NCBI GenBank assembly: GCA_018136815.1
Contig: CM030932.1
Coordinates: forward strand, 9,829,124 to 9,893,123
DNA from: Isochrysis galbana
Lineage: Eukaryota > Haptophyta > Isochrysidales > Isochrysidaceae
Reading direction: 5' to 3'
Length of the DNA: 64,000 nt
Shown: positions 45,769 through 57,033 of the stretch, piece after piece
Numbering within the stretch: position 1 is the stretch's first letter
Layout of the letters: each line of letters opens with the position of its first letter
Made by a program: the position numbers and the translations under genes
Notes under the pieces: generated by a model
What the model saw: the letters and a program-made list of their open reading frames with translations, nothing else
Told to the model about the DNA's origin: nothing
Database searches by the model: none

Positions 45769-47357
45769 ATGGGTGAGCCTCGTCACAAGCGCGCCAAGCT
45801 AGAGGAGGCGGCAGAGTACACTCCCTCCACCATTCTGGTGACGGGCGGCGCCGGCTTTATCGCGTCGCACATCGTCCTCCGCCTCGTCAACAAGTACCCA
45901 CAGTACAAGGCACGCTGCCCTCCCCCCCCGCTCTGCCTCTCCGCTCTCCCCTTCCCTCTCCCCTTCCCTCTCCCCCTCCCTCTCCCCATCCCTCACCCCC
46001 CACCCTTCTCCCTCTCCCTGTCCCCTCTCTCTCTGTCCTTTCCATGTCCCCTCTCCCTCTCCCCTCTCCCGTCTCCCGTCTCCCCCTCCCTCTCCCCCTC
46101 CCTGTCCCCTCTCCTCTCTCCCCCTCCCTGTCCCCTCTCCCACTCCCTGTCCCCTCTCCCTCTGTCCTCTCCCTCTCCCCTCCCCTCCCCCCATCCTCTT
46201 CTCCCCTCTCCCCATACTCCGCCCTCTTCCATCCCCCCTCCCCCTCTCCTCTCCTCTCTCTCTCTCCACGAGGTCGCACATGCGCTCGCTCACTATCCCT
46301 ACCTCCTTGTCTGCCCTTCTACCGCGCAAGCGTCTTGCCTTCGGCAGTGTGTCGCAGTGGTTGCGCTTCGTCCCAAATGGAGTCTTTCCCCTTCCATCGC
46401 ACGCAGATTGTGTGCCTCGACAAGCTCGACTACTGCAGCAGCCTACGCAACCTTGATGCCGTCAAGGACAAGCCCAACTTCAAATTCATCAAAGGCAACC
46501 TGTGCTCGGCCGACCTACTGAGCTACGTGCTGCAGACGGAGAAGATCGACACCATCATCCACGCGGCCGCGCAAACGCACGTCGATAACTCGTTTGGCAA
46601 CTCGTTCGCATTCACCGAGAACAACGTCCTAGGCACGCACGTGTTGGCTGAGGCCGCAAAGAAGGCGGGTATCAAGCGCTTTGTCCACGTGTCCACCGAC
46701 GAGGTCTACGGTTCATCGTACGAGGAGGATCCTTGCCGCAAGGAAGGTGACGTACTCGAGCCGACCAACCCGTACGCCGCCACCAAGGCCGCTGCCGAGT
46801 CTATTGTGCGTTCGTACTGGTACTCGTTCAAGATGCCTGTGATTGTCACCCGTGGCAACAATGTCTTTGGCCCGCACCAGTATCCGGAAAAGGTCATCCC
46901 AAAGTTTGTGCGTCGGATGATCAACGATCTGCCGGTCTGCATCCATGGCGACGGCTCAAACTCACGGCACTACATTTACGTAGAGGATGTCGCAAGCGCC
47001 TTTGATACCATCTTGCACAAGGGCGTCGACGGCGAGGTGTACAACATCGGGTGCGACGACGAGTTCACCAATCTGGAGGTTGCCAAGCTGCTCGTACGCG
47101 CAGTTAAGCCGGAGATCGCCGAGGAAGATGTTAGCAAGCACATCATTCATGTCGAAGATCGCGCCTTTAACGACGTGCGCTACTTCATCGACTCCAGCAA
47201 ACTTCAGTCGTTGGGCTGGCAATGTGAGATTTCATTTGAGGAAGGTCTGAGGAGGACCATCGAGTGGTACCGCAACGTCGACCGCAAATGGTGGCCAATC
47301 GGCACTGACTCGGCGCTCGCCCCACATCCCAAGCCGGCCGGCGCCATCCCCCTGTGA
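45769..47357 (+). CDS. Nucleotide-sugar (dTDP/UDP-glucose) 4,6-dehydratase
   Basis: Two exons (45769-45909 and 46407-47357) give 363 residues. It is an extended short-chain dehydrogenase: NAD site TGGAGFIASH, HAAAQTHVDNSF, STDEVYGSSYEED and catalytic YAATK (Tyr and Lys), then RHYIYVEDVASA and EVYNIGCDDEFTN. It converts UDP- or dTDP-glucose to the 4-keto-6-deoxy sugar, the first step to rhamnose, and resembles the N-terminal part of plant RHM proteins. It is a stand-alone enzyme without the RHM epimerase/reductase half. The intron uses GC at the donor (AAG/GCACGC) and AG at the acceptor; alignment to the family supports this. The intron is almost pure polypyrimidine. ATG at 45739 is an in-frame alternative. 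Confidence 0.93.
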
Positions 47358-48168
47358 ACGGAGCGCCCCGATGACGGCGCTTGTCTACATGCAGCGCCCT
47401 GATTGTTGTGCGTTATGGAGAGAAATCTAGGCGCCGTATTCGTATTGTGGCGGAGCCGCTGCTCAAGGCGGTTGGGAGGGGACGCGTGTTGTCCAATGCA
47501 CCGGCGATGCCCGTTGCCTTTATGCACCTCTTGAGACCCCCTTAAAAACCTTGAAATTAACTTTCTCCCCTCGCGTGAGGCCGTGGAGTGACTGTTTTTG
47601 TTTCGAGGCCTGAAGCCACGCCCGCTATCCAATATCTAGATCATACTTAAACGACACTATTTGAAGCAAATCATACAACTAGCTTTGCGAACCGCCCTAT
47701 GTTTGATAGTGAGTGTGAGTGCCATTATTTGTTCCTAGGCTATTGACAATCGCAATGACAAATACAACGTTGGCAATGACAATGTAGGTTGTTTATTGTC
47801 TCCAGCTGGGGTTTATAAAGGTTTATGGTTTATGATCTTATATGATCTCCGGCTGAGGCGCTGAGGCTCGTTGCTCGTTATTTTGTTACACTGACTAAAG
47901 ATACTGTAAAAATCCACGATAACCATTACAGAGGTTAGCCAAAATATTTTTATCATGGATTACTAAATGCTCTATAGATATGTGAAGTAAAACGATGGAC
48001 ATTTGATGGCTCATACCGAGCCCGTCCCATATTCGACGGAACGCGACCTCCTAATCCTAAAGAACTTACATTCCTGTGAAGATGACCGACAGATGATTTG
48101 AATCGGTCGGTGGAAGCCGACGGTGTGGAGTGAGGAGAGAGCGGGCGAGGGGGGAAGAGGGCGCGAGA
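47358..48168. other. Intergenic, moderately AT-rich
   Basis: No gene is seen. 48031-48049 (ATTCGACGGAACGCGACCT) is a copy of the dispersed terminus motif. Confidence 0.6.
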
Positions 48169-49751
48169 ATGAGCGAGCGGTATGCGTCGCTGATGGAGAC
48201 TGGCTTCACACGTGGGACGACCGACCACTTCTCCACAGTCGGCCTCGCTGAGCCGGCGCCACCCAGCCTGCAGCAGGTGAGGCGGCCGGGAGTGGCGCAC
48301 TCTGACTGTTGCCTGAAAGGGACAGCGGAGGCGGGGTGGGGTGGGGGAGGGGGCGTGTGTATGTGAAGGTGTGGGTGGGTGTGGAAGTGTAGGGTACGAG
48401 AGACTATGGGAACGCAGAGAAGGGGAGGGGGAAGGGGGGAGGGGGGGGGGGGGGAGCAACGCAGCACAGGGCTCGGCACAATGTGGTTGGGGGAGGGGGA
48501 GGATTAAGGGAAAACGGCGAGGGGAGACCGGCACGCAAAATGGCGGGCGCTGGCAGCAGCTTTGAGCCAGCATGGAATGAGCAAGGGAGTCGCTAGCGTT
48601 GGAGGTGTGAGTGTAAGAACACGGAAGTCAGGAGGATCGAGTCGAACGTAGACCACATCGAGCGCATCGCGAGCGCTGCATCGCCAGCATGCAGCCTTTA
48701 CCCATGATGCTTGTGCCTGACTGCGCAGAAACCTCTCGAGGATGCGCTGTCTGTGTTGCGGGACTTCTTCCAAAGACGGTGCGCCACCTCAATGCACGTG
48801 GAGTGATCATTGTGGTATGGATATTGTGGGCTTTGACCTCCTCTCTGCTCTACATTCGCTTTGTATGTCTCAGGAGCACTGGGTGAGCAGTAGGCGGTTC
48901 ACCTTCATTTGTTCCTTCCTTGCGCACGTAGACCGCGCCATATTTTGCTGGGTTGCTTCCGCGAAATGGATCTAGATGGCTCGGGTCAGCTGGATGTGCG
49001 GGAGTTTGCACGAGCAATGCGTGCAGTAGGCGTTGATCTTTCTGACGCCGATCTGAAGGCTGTCTTTGATGTGTTTGATCACTCTGCTACGGAGGACGGA
49101 GGAAACGGTAATGGCAAGATCTCGCTTATCGAATTCATTGCAGCAATGGCTGCGGAACCGGCAGGCAGCACCGCATCGCGCTTCTACAGGTGAGCACCTG
49201 ACGAGCGTTTGGCCACACCCTTTTCAGCAAGTGCGAGCACTTTGAGAGCTGGCTTCAGAGTACCATCCGCAACAACACGAAGCCGTCTTACCGAATTGTT
49301 TGGCATGCCGCTCAACTTTGCCCATCTCCGTACTCTACCCCTAGGTACGGGATCGGGCAGCTAATGCTTTCACGCAACATGGATCCACCGGACTATTCGA
49401 GCGCCCAACCTGTGGCGCCCACGGGCTTTACTCGGACGCCTGCACTCCATCAGTCACTCTCCAGCATTGCATCGAGTTCCGACGGCGTTCGCACACAGTC
49501 CGTACTATCTGACGCGTCAACGAGTGAAAGGGTATTAAATGTGGACTCCGCATCGGTGCAGGCAGTCGATGCAGCTGCGGAAAAAGCTGCAGGTGAGTGG
49601 AAGGCACGTTCGAGGCCTACGAGCGCTCGGCATTGGAAGGCTAGAAGTGGGTCTTGACGCTGAGGAGAGCAACGAATTCGGGTTTGGCTCCTTCTCGAGC
49701 CCGTCGGTGTCGAACTGTAATAGAAATGTGGGGATCCAATACATATGGTAG
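48169..49751 (+). CDS. EF-hand calcium-binding protein
   Basis: Five exons (48169-48276, 48729-48778, 48932-49189, 49345-49592, 49645-49751) join in phase to 256 residues. The N-terminus is MSERYASLMETGFTRGTTD. Exon 3 holds a canonical EF loop (DLDGSGQLDVRE, positions 1, 3, 5 and 12 occupied as expected) and a second helix-loop-helix with a longer loop (DHSATEDGGNGNGKISLIEF), probably weaker. The third and fourth parts are Ser-rich and disordered. The GT-AG sites are good except the weak donor of the 50-base exon 2. The pattern FREMDLDGSG-LD--EF is common in protist calyphosin-like proteins. It is probably a cytosolic calcium sensor, partner unknown. Confidence 0.7.
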
Positions 49752-51398
49752 CAATGATTCGGGGAACGACAGCGCCTCACGGATGACGGCAAGCGCGATG
49801 GAGCAACAGTAGCTGGCAGTCTAGCACCTCTACATAGATGCAGCAAGTGTACTACCTCCGCTACAAAAGCACTGAAATCTGAGATGTGAGAGAGGCTTTG
49901 GCAAACGAGTGTGGGACAAAGGCCGGAGGAGGCATTCCAAAAAGGGTCAGGCTATTGGGATGGTACACCTTGAAAAAATATTGTGAGTCCGTTGAGGATA
50001 GTAGCAAAAGTCTAGACCCGTGTTGGCCTGGTGGTGCGTAGGAATTGGGAGCCGAGGGCCGCACCGCGGTGTTCGTAGGCCACTATATGCATATAGTAAG
50101 CGGCGGGATGTTCATATGACCCCGCCGGCTGCGCATCGGCGGAGGAATGGGCGGCATACAGGCCATGCTTTCGTTCATGGATTGCTAATTTGTTGCATTT
50201 AGTATTCATGACCCCATCTGACATATGAAGTCTGAAGGCCGTAGGGATGAATATGAATATTCGTGTAAGGTACGCGCCCACAGTTACAATTGAACAGTTC
50301 CCCGTGTTGCCACTGACGCACAAGACACACAGATTCGGATTCCTCATGGTCTCACGTCCAGGTTTGCACATTTTGGTCTCGAAATTTGCGATTCGAATTT
50401 TGTTTTTTGCTATAACTATCATTGTTGGCTCGTTTGAGGTTTAAGGTAATAATAATAAAACAACTGAGCGTTAGTACCACTACTCCCACTAGCCCGGTAC
50501 TATCACGACACCCCTCAGCGCACTTGCCCGCACGCCTTGAAGTGATGGCACAGACACATACACATATGCATCCCTTCAAATCTCCCCCCTCGCAAACCCC
50601 CGGCTCCCATTATAACTCCCCACAAGTTACAATGAGGGAAAACCCATTGAGGCGGACCGGTCGACGCCGGCCGACTCTCCGGGGAAAAACACCGGGGGGG
50701 GGGGGGAGGGACCTCTCGTCGTGAAGCAGAACGGCCCTTACAGCTCGCGCCGCGAGCAGTCCTCGAAGAAATAAATGACTGCGCCCCCCGATACCTGCCA
50801 CAGGGACGTCTTGAGCCACTCCCTTCTTCTCGCCCCTCCTGTCGCCAGCCGCCCCCCTTCGCCCGTTTGCTAACGCAAACGGGGCCCGTTTCTTACCGCA
50901 CTCCATCGGGGGGGGGCGCAAATTCCCCCCTCTCCCTCTCTCCATTCTCCTCCGCCCCTCTCCCTGCGGCGCGTCGCCATGCGGCGCGCCACGGCCTGCT
51001 CTCAGAGGGCCTTTGGGGGCTCCCAGAGGGCCAGCAAGGGCAGCTCAGGGGGCAGTGGAGGCTGGGGCTCAGCCCCTGGCCCCCCCTGCCTCTCCCACGC
51101 TTGCCACGCTGGCCATTGGAGCCTCCCAGTGGCCTCTGTATGCCTGGCGACCAGGGGAGGGGGGGGAGTCAGCTCGAGGGCAGGCCCATGCTGGGCGTGG
51201 GAGTGCGAGTCTCGGCCCGCGCCCACTAGGGGTCTGGGCCAGAGTGTTGATTGCCCAGCCCCTGCCAAAGGGCAGGGGCTGGGGTTGATTGTACGGGCCC
51301 ACCCCGGGGGGTGTCCGCGATGGAGAGAGGGGGGCGCGAGGCCCCCATTGACCCCCACTTATAAAAGTAGGTTGAGGTTTAAGGTAATAAACCGGCAT
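49752..51398. repeat. Intergenic repeat block (E, F and R copies)
   Basis: 49848 has a Stowaway-like start (ACTACCTCCGCTACAAAAG). 50228-50447 is the inverse of 8000-8195. 50455-50815 is the inverse of 31010-31365. 50970-51345 is a plus-strand copy of repeat R. 51373-51397 copies the edge found at 7976-8000. No gene is seen. Confidence 0.7.
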
Positions 51399-52021
51399 AA
51401 GTCGCGTTCCGTCAAAAGACAAAAGACAAAAGAGGGCCATGTGATAGTTTTGTTTTCACTCAGACTGTTATGTGATAGTTTTGTTTTCACTTCAGGACGC
51501 GGCGCGTGCGCATAGCAGCTAACGTTATGTACGAAAACGCTAAGCGGACACACCCTAAGCAGGCTGAGTTTTCATTTTCTTCGTCTTTTTCTTACACCCC
51601 TCCTCCTCGATCCTGTTGTCAATGTCGTTCTGCTGGCAGGGGCGGGGAGGGGGATGCTATGCGCACGCGCCGCGTCCTTGTATGTCGTGATTAGTAGCTT
51701 CGTAATAATCGTCCTTGTATGTACTCATATTCGTAATAATAATACTCATTTGAGGAATTGTTTTCCTACCTAAAAAGGAAACGAGCATTCTGAGTGAAAA
51801 CAAAATGATCACCTTGCCCTCTTTTGACGGAACGCGACTTCCACGCCGTCGAGCGTCGAGATTTCGTCAGATGTAAAATCGATTTCGTACAGTCCGCTTA
51901 GCGTTTTCGTACAGAACGTTAGCTGCTAGGCGCACGCGCCGCGTCCTTGTGCATACTAACATAACAGTCTGAGTGAAAACAAAACTCTCACATGGCCCTC
52001 TTTTGACGGAGCACGCGACTT
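51399..52021. mobile_element. Non-autonomous inverted-repeat element(s) with AAGTCGCGTTCCGTC ends
   Basis: The left end AAGTCGCGTTCCGTCAAAAG (51399) pairs with GACGGAACGCGACTT at 51840 and, over a longer 140-base inverted repeat including CAGCTAACGTT and GAAAACGCTAAGCGGAC, with 51880-52021. The outer copy has a 2-base insertion in the motif. The structure looks like two elements or one with a duplicated end. There is no ORF of note. Confidence 0.75.
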
Positions 52022-52675
52022 GGCGACTTGGCAGTGGATGATGGGGGGTGTGGTGGGGGTGGGGCGGGTGGTAGCCGGTGGGGGGGGGGGGGGGGCTTCG
52101 CGCGAGAAACGCTCCCGCCAGCGCTTTCGTGGCAACGTTCTCCCGGGCTACTAAAACCAAGCACTGTTGACGAATTTATTACAGGTACGGGTACCAGAGC
52201 CGGTTGAGGTTGAGGGTCTCATATTATCACCCCTGGAGGACCCCTATGGCCCTCCCAAGGCCCCTGTGGGCTCTAACTATAGCCATATGTACTCTAGACG
52301 CGATCATCGTCCTCCAGGAGGACTAGGCATACACGAGGGTTTAAGTATGAACTGATGCACCATCACTGATTTGAAGGAACTCTCTGTCTCTGATCTCTGA
52401 CTCTCTCACTCCTCAACCCCGTGACTGGCTCTCTCGCATCTACCGTTAAAAACAGTCGTGAAGCACAAGCCGCTCTCCGCCGCCGCCTCCGAGCGGGAGG
52501 AGGCGAGGAGAGAGAGGGAGGGAGGGAGGCAGAGAGTAGAGGGAGAGAGTGAAGTAGGGGGAGGGAGGGAGAGAGTAGTAGCCGGAGAGTCGGGAAGGGA
52601 GGGGACAAGACGTACACAGAGGGGGCGGGCGGGGGGGGGGGGAGGAGCGAAGAGAGAGGGTTCGAGGACAGGCAG
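52022..52675. other. Intergenic, GA-rich before the SAP/HAD-like gene
   Basis: A poly-G run (52079-52095) and the GA tract 52490-52640 are the only features. An upstream 5' exon of the next gene could lie here, but I cannot place one. Confidence 0.5.
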
Positions 52676-53611
52676 ATGCTGGCGTGCCGCACTCTGGGAA
52701 AGGGTCTACGGCTGCGCGCGGTACTGCTCGACGTCGCCGTCCTCGAGCGCAGCCCACATGAGCCCAAGCTCCGGCGGCAGGAGAGTGCGTGGGGCCTCGA
52801 CAGCCCACGCTGTCCAGAGCAGCTCATAGCCCAACGCAAGGTTAAGCTTCTTCTCCTCTCCGAGATCCGTGCAGAGCTCTTCAAGCGTGGCGCACCAATC
52901 ATTGGCAAGCGTTGGGAGCTCGAGGCACGGCTTGAAAAGTTATACGCTGCTGAGCCAGACAGCATGCTCACACCGGCTGGCGAGCGCGAGACCGCCGGCG
53001 AGACGGCGGCGAGCTTGCGAGAGAAATACGCTGCCAAGCTGCGCGCCAAGACTGGCGGCAGCATTGGCCCGTCGGCTGGCTCGCGACAACCGGCTCAGGA
53101 CATGAGAGTTGCGTCCGAGATTGCGGCCGCCTCTGCCGGCTGGCGTCTGCGGGCGGGCGCGCGGGAGCTAATGCAGTATTTTGAAGTGCGCGGGATGCGT
53201 CGCGCGCTGCTATCCGACGCGTCCGCCGCCGAGTCCGCCACTGAGCAGGCACGCGAGCTCACGGCCAAGTTGCAGGTGCAGAGCTGGGACTGGGTGGTTC
53301 CCGTCTCGGCCGCAGCATCACTACGCGAATCAGGCGATATTGCCGCGCTCCAGGCGGCATGCGAGGCCCTCGACGTGCCACTGGGTTCCATGTTGGTCTT
53401 ATCTGCGAGCCCGCGCGCCATCAGCGCCGCACGTGCAGCGCAGGCCCCCTCGTGCTACTTTTGGCGGAATGTACCCGATGCGCCGAAGCGTATCCCGGCC
53501 GACGCCGTTGCCTCGTCGATGAACGAGGTTCGGCACTGCGTTGAGGATTTCAACGGCGTCACCTTCCGCGACGCGAACACGCACATCTCTACGCGGTATG
53601 GAGGCTGCTGA
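52676..53611 (+). CDS. SAP-domain, HAD-like protein
   Basis: The ORF has 311 residues without introns; the 5' end may be missing, since the Met is not obviously the first. Residues about 15-35 (RAVLLDVAVLERSPHEPKL) sit where HAD phosphatases have the nucleophile motif, but only one Asp is left. Residues about 55-92 (LLLSEIRAELFKRGAPIIGK, RWELEARLEKL) match a SAP helix-turn-helix. The rest (ALLSDASAAESATEQARELT, VPLGSMLVLSASPRAISAA, PSCYFWRNVPDAPKRIPADA) reads like the HAD cap-to-core region, where the protein identifies a target and a lysine-like residue may be absent. Probably non-catalytic or divergent. A possible DNA- or RNA-binding regulator or a plastid protein; not certain. Confidence 0.55.
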   Translation: MLACRTLGKGLRLRAVLLDVAVLERSPHEPKLRRQESAWGLDSPRCPEQLIAQRKVKLLLLSEIRAELFKRGAPIIGKRWELEARLEKLYAAEPDSMLTPAGERETAGETAASLREKYAAKLRAKTGGSIGPSAGSRQPAQDMRVASEIAAASAGWRLRAGARELMQYFEVRGMRRALLSDASAAESATEQARELTAKLQVQSWDWVVPVSAAASLRESGDIAALQAACEALDVPLGSMLVLSASPRAISAARAAQAPSCYFWRNVPDAPKRIPADAVASSMNEVRHCVEDFNGVTFRDANTHISTRYGGC

Positions 53612-55112
53612 CAATAGGCTGGAGGCCTTCACGAGCAAATGATGCCGATTACATGTGCGGAGCTTGAGCTGACGCTTTTGCAAAGCGTGCTTTGATCTCA
53701 CTGGCCATCCAAGCTCCTTCGACACGCGGCCACGCTGTTGCGTACACAATTGCATACCACCATCCTAGATGCCGCCGACGCAATGCAAGTGGGCAAGTGC
53801 TCCGGAAAGGTGCAAATGGCTACATGCGCACGAGGGCGCCCAAGCAAGACCGCGCGAGGATGCACCAGCGTCGAACTATTATCACTATCTTACCCCCACG
53901 CGTGTGCCAAGAAAGAGGAATAGATCTTCTATGGCCTTGTGCTCGGGCCCGGCGTAGCGGCGCCCGGTCAGCATAAGATGATGCAGAGTACTTACGTTGA
54001 CGTTGTGTGGAGGCACCCTTATTGTACACTTGCCAAGCACCTTGGCTTGCCACTCGCATGCTGCCTTCTCCGACGCCACAACGCCGCCTCCCAATATTTC
54101 TTGTTAGCACTTTGGCCGAGAGCGCTCGCAACGCGTACCGGCCCGGGCGCCATCGAGGAGCGCCGTAGGGTTGCATACGCAGCAGGCTAGCATACGCCGA
54201 CTTCTACACATCTCAATCACACTGTTGTGGCGGGGTAAGGGGGAGTCCGTTTCTCGGATGGCCCGGCCCCACCGTCTTTTCTTAAGTTCTATGCTCGTCG
54301 GGACCCCACGACGATCCCTTCGTGTGTGCTCTCCCTTCCTTGTCCCTCCCCTTGTTCTATACTTCCCCGCCCCCTTTCTCCTTTCTTTCTTGTTATTCGT
54401 TACCGCCACTCTCCCCTCGCTTGTCCCCTTCTTCGGCTCATCGTAGCCCGTGCCGCCTCCGACGCCGGTGTCCCCATGTCTTGTGACCCTTTCCGAGCGC
54501 AGCGTCCCCCTCCTACGTGTTCTTAGCCATCCGCTGCCCTGCCGGAGCCGTCCTAACCCCATGCTACGCGCCTCGTGGCCTGCGCCGGACGCGTATGACA
54601 AGTGCCGGGCCATCCTTGTCCTTGCCCCCACCTCGTCATGATCATACAGAGGGCTGCTAAGATTCACAGCTCCACCCACACCTGCTCCGCACCCAGCAAT
54701 GACACACACAACCCGCGCGAACGCAAATTCTCTACTATATTGCACGCCACGTTGCTCGCGCTGCCGCGCACTCAGCTGCGGCCTGTCTGCGGTCCCAGTG
54801 GCGTGCGTTTGCATGCATGCGCGGCCCGTCCCCTTCCCGCTACTCTTCCTAGAGGTGCATTCGAGACGCGAGGCCCCAACACTGCGTGATCCGCCTCTTG
54901 CTTGAGCCCTCATCTGTTGGTATCCGGGTGCGCCACCGACGCCCTTTGCTTTTGTCGGGGCCGCAGGCGCCAAATCTCGCGCAACGGAGCTCAGGCTATC
55001 TTTCTCAGATGTAGGATTGGTAATGGTTAAGCCAGCCAAGCTTAAGGGAATCAAGCTTGGTTTTTGAGCCGTCACTCCGCGCCCGTTTGTGCGCAGCCAG
55101 CTCCTGGACAAC
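53612..55112. other. Intergenic; a minus-strand spliced gene is possible at 53654-54190
   Basis: On the minus strand, a strong donor (GTAAGT at about 53995), a second one (GTAAGATAG at about 53890) and protein-like exons (SEKAACEWQAKVLGKCTIRV, and WWYAIVYATAWPRVEGAWMA before a stop) suggest a short gene, but I cannot make one consistent model or name a family. 54200-55100 shows nothing recognisable. Confidence 0.25.
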
Positions 55113-56450
55113 TCACTTCGAAAGAGCATTCACCACGATGCCCACCGCGGTCAGTACGAATAGTCCAAAGCAAATCAGGGAAAAGAATTGAGCCCCATCA
55201 CGCGGAAGAATTTGCAACCCTACATCGAGCGCTGGACGCAAGGGCATCGCAGTGGGAAGTACGAGGGAAAGAGATGCGACCAGGCTCAGATTTGTGGCCG
55301 CAATGGTCGCATGCACCATGATGGCTTGTAAGCGAGGGGAGGCGGACGCCTCAAGTGCGGCATCGTAGCAACGCATCACTAGCGGCATCGAATACCTGTA
55401 GGCACACGCAGCAAGGCGGGCGCACAGTGACAGGAGACGCGTCTACTGCCGCGGCTACATCTGTTAATCCAGCAATCCTACTCGCTGAGGAGCGGCACAT
55501 ACATCAAGTGATGATAGATGCCAACAGGTAGCGCTGAGCCCGAGAGCAAGAAGAGGAGAGACACTGTCCAGTAAAAGTTGGCGCATTCGATACCATTGAG
55601 GAAGCCGTTTGCGAGGGTGTGATTCACCTGAACGTCCGGACAAGCATCAGCTTCTGACCCCGTCTCAACAGCACGGCATCAGCATTGCGAGGCAGCACTT
55701 TTCAAGATGGTGCGTGCCAACGATCACGGGGTGCCTTACCAGCCCGGCGCTCAAGCTGATGAGTAAGGCCGAGGCCAGGAGCGGCCAGCCTGCTTGTGTA
55801 AGAGGCGACGCTATGAGCTGCTGGATGTACACCTCGAACCATACGACACCAAGGCAGGCGAGCAGCGCTCCCGCGAGGCTCTTGCCGTGCTCCGCCTTGT
55901 AGTTGGCGACGAGTGACGTCGCGTCCGTAGGCCAATCGTAATGGGGCGAGAGCCAGCGCATGAGGAGCGCGTCGATCTTCCACATGACCAGCGCAACGGC
56001 GCAATGGCCAATCTCGAGCACCACATTGCTTTCGGGCGCGCCAAATGCCAGCGGGAGCGGATACCACCCAAAGGCGACCGAGGCGGAGGCGAGCAGCACA
56101 GCAGACATCCCAAGCACGTGGAAGGTGTACGCGTGTGGAGCAGGCAGCCCTCGTGCGTTGGCGATGATCGGATGGAGGTCAGCTCCGAATACCGCCCACG
56201 CGCTGCTCACCAGCACCATCATCCCAAGCAGCGTGATGAGTGGCGGAAGTGGTGCAGGGTTAGCGGACAGCTGCGGCGACCAGAAGAGTGGCTGGATAAC
56301 CAGTAGCGTCCCCAAGTAGAATGCCGCGCCAAGAAGGAGCGAGAAAGAGCGCTGCGAGCCGCTCCAGCTCCGGCTCTCTCTCTCTAGCAGCAGAGCGCTC
56401 AGCATGAGCCATGGGGAGGCGATGGCGAGCCAGCCAGCGGCAGACGACAT
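55113..56450 (-). CDS. Polytopic membrane protein, about ten helices, unrecognised
   Basis: Three exons (56450-55740, 55627-55503, 55395-55113) join in phase through GT-AG introns to 372 residues. About ten hydrophobic segments are visible, for example FSLLLGAAFYLGTLLVIQPL, PLITLLGMMVLVSSAWAVFG, VVLEIGHCAVALVMWKIDAL, YWTVSLLFLLSGSALPVGIY and FFSLICFGLFVLTAVGIVVN. The loops are short, with a few Trp and His residues. I do not recognise the family. The start is uncertain; a longer in-frame N-terminus (from 56609) exists, and an acceptor-like CCCGCAG precedes the Met used, so an upstream exon is possible. A short polypyrimidine tract (coding strand) lies at about 56505-56545. Confidence 0.6.
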
Positions 56451-56609
56451 GAGTCTGCGGGTGAGAAGGACACACGGCGCCGACGGATGACCAAATTGTA
56501 CAGGGGGAGAGAGAGAGAGAGGGAGGAAGGGAGAGAAAGGGAGGGCACACCTACTCGGGCCGCTCGGCCACGGACCGGCTGCCGAGTCTCCCGCCACACA
56601 CCGCGCCAC

Positions 56610-57033
56610 CCGAAGCAGTACTATCTCTTATAATACTACTAATAAGTAATGTTATATCCTAGCTAACCCCACTAGCTAATTGGACATTACGTTTCAGTCC
56701 CGGAATCCCGCCATGCCTGACGGGCCAGGTGTCCGAGTGATACCGGGGGGAGGGGGCACTGCCCCCTTCCTTCGATAATTGTACCCCCCTCCAGTGCACG
56801 CACAGACCCTGGGGTGCGCACTTGTCGCACCCCAGTAAAAGACGAAGTAATTTAATACTCAATTTCAGGCCTCTGACGGCCGCGCGGAAATATATTTCGG
56901 CCCCCCTCCGGTATAATTTTATCGATGACCTTCAAGCGCGCCTCTCGCAGCGCATTACGAAGCCATGGTCATCACCAGCAAACACGGTCGATAAAGCTTG
57001 GTGCTTGGTTCTGTACCTGTACGCACCTCAATA
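56610..57033. other. Intergenic, no gene seen
   Basis: The stretch has AATACTACTAATAAGTAATGT-type words at about 56630 and nothing else of note. It ends at the terminus motif of the next candidate element. Confidence 0.5.

Noticed and set aside
54104-55129. 341-codon minus-strand ORF
   Set aside because: Arg/Gly/Ser-rich composition with no motif; probably chance openness in GC-rich DNA.
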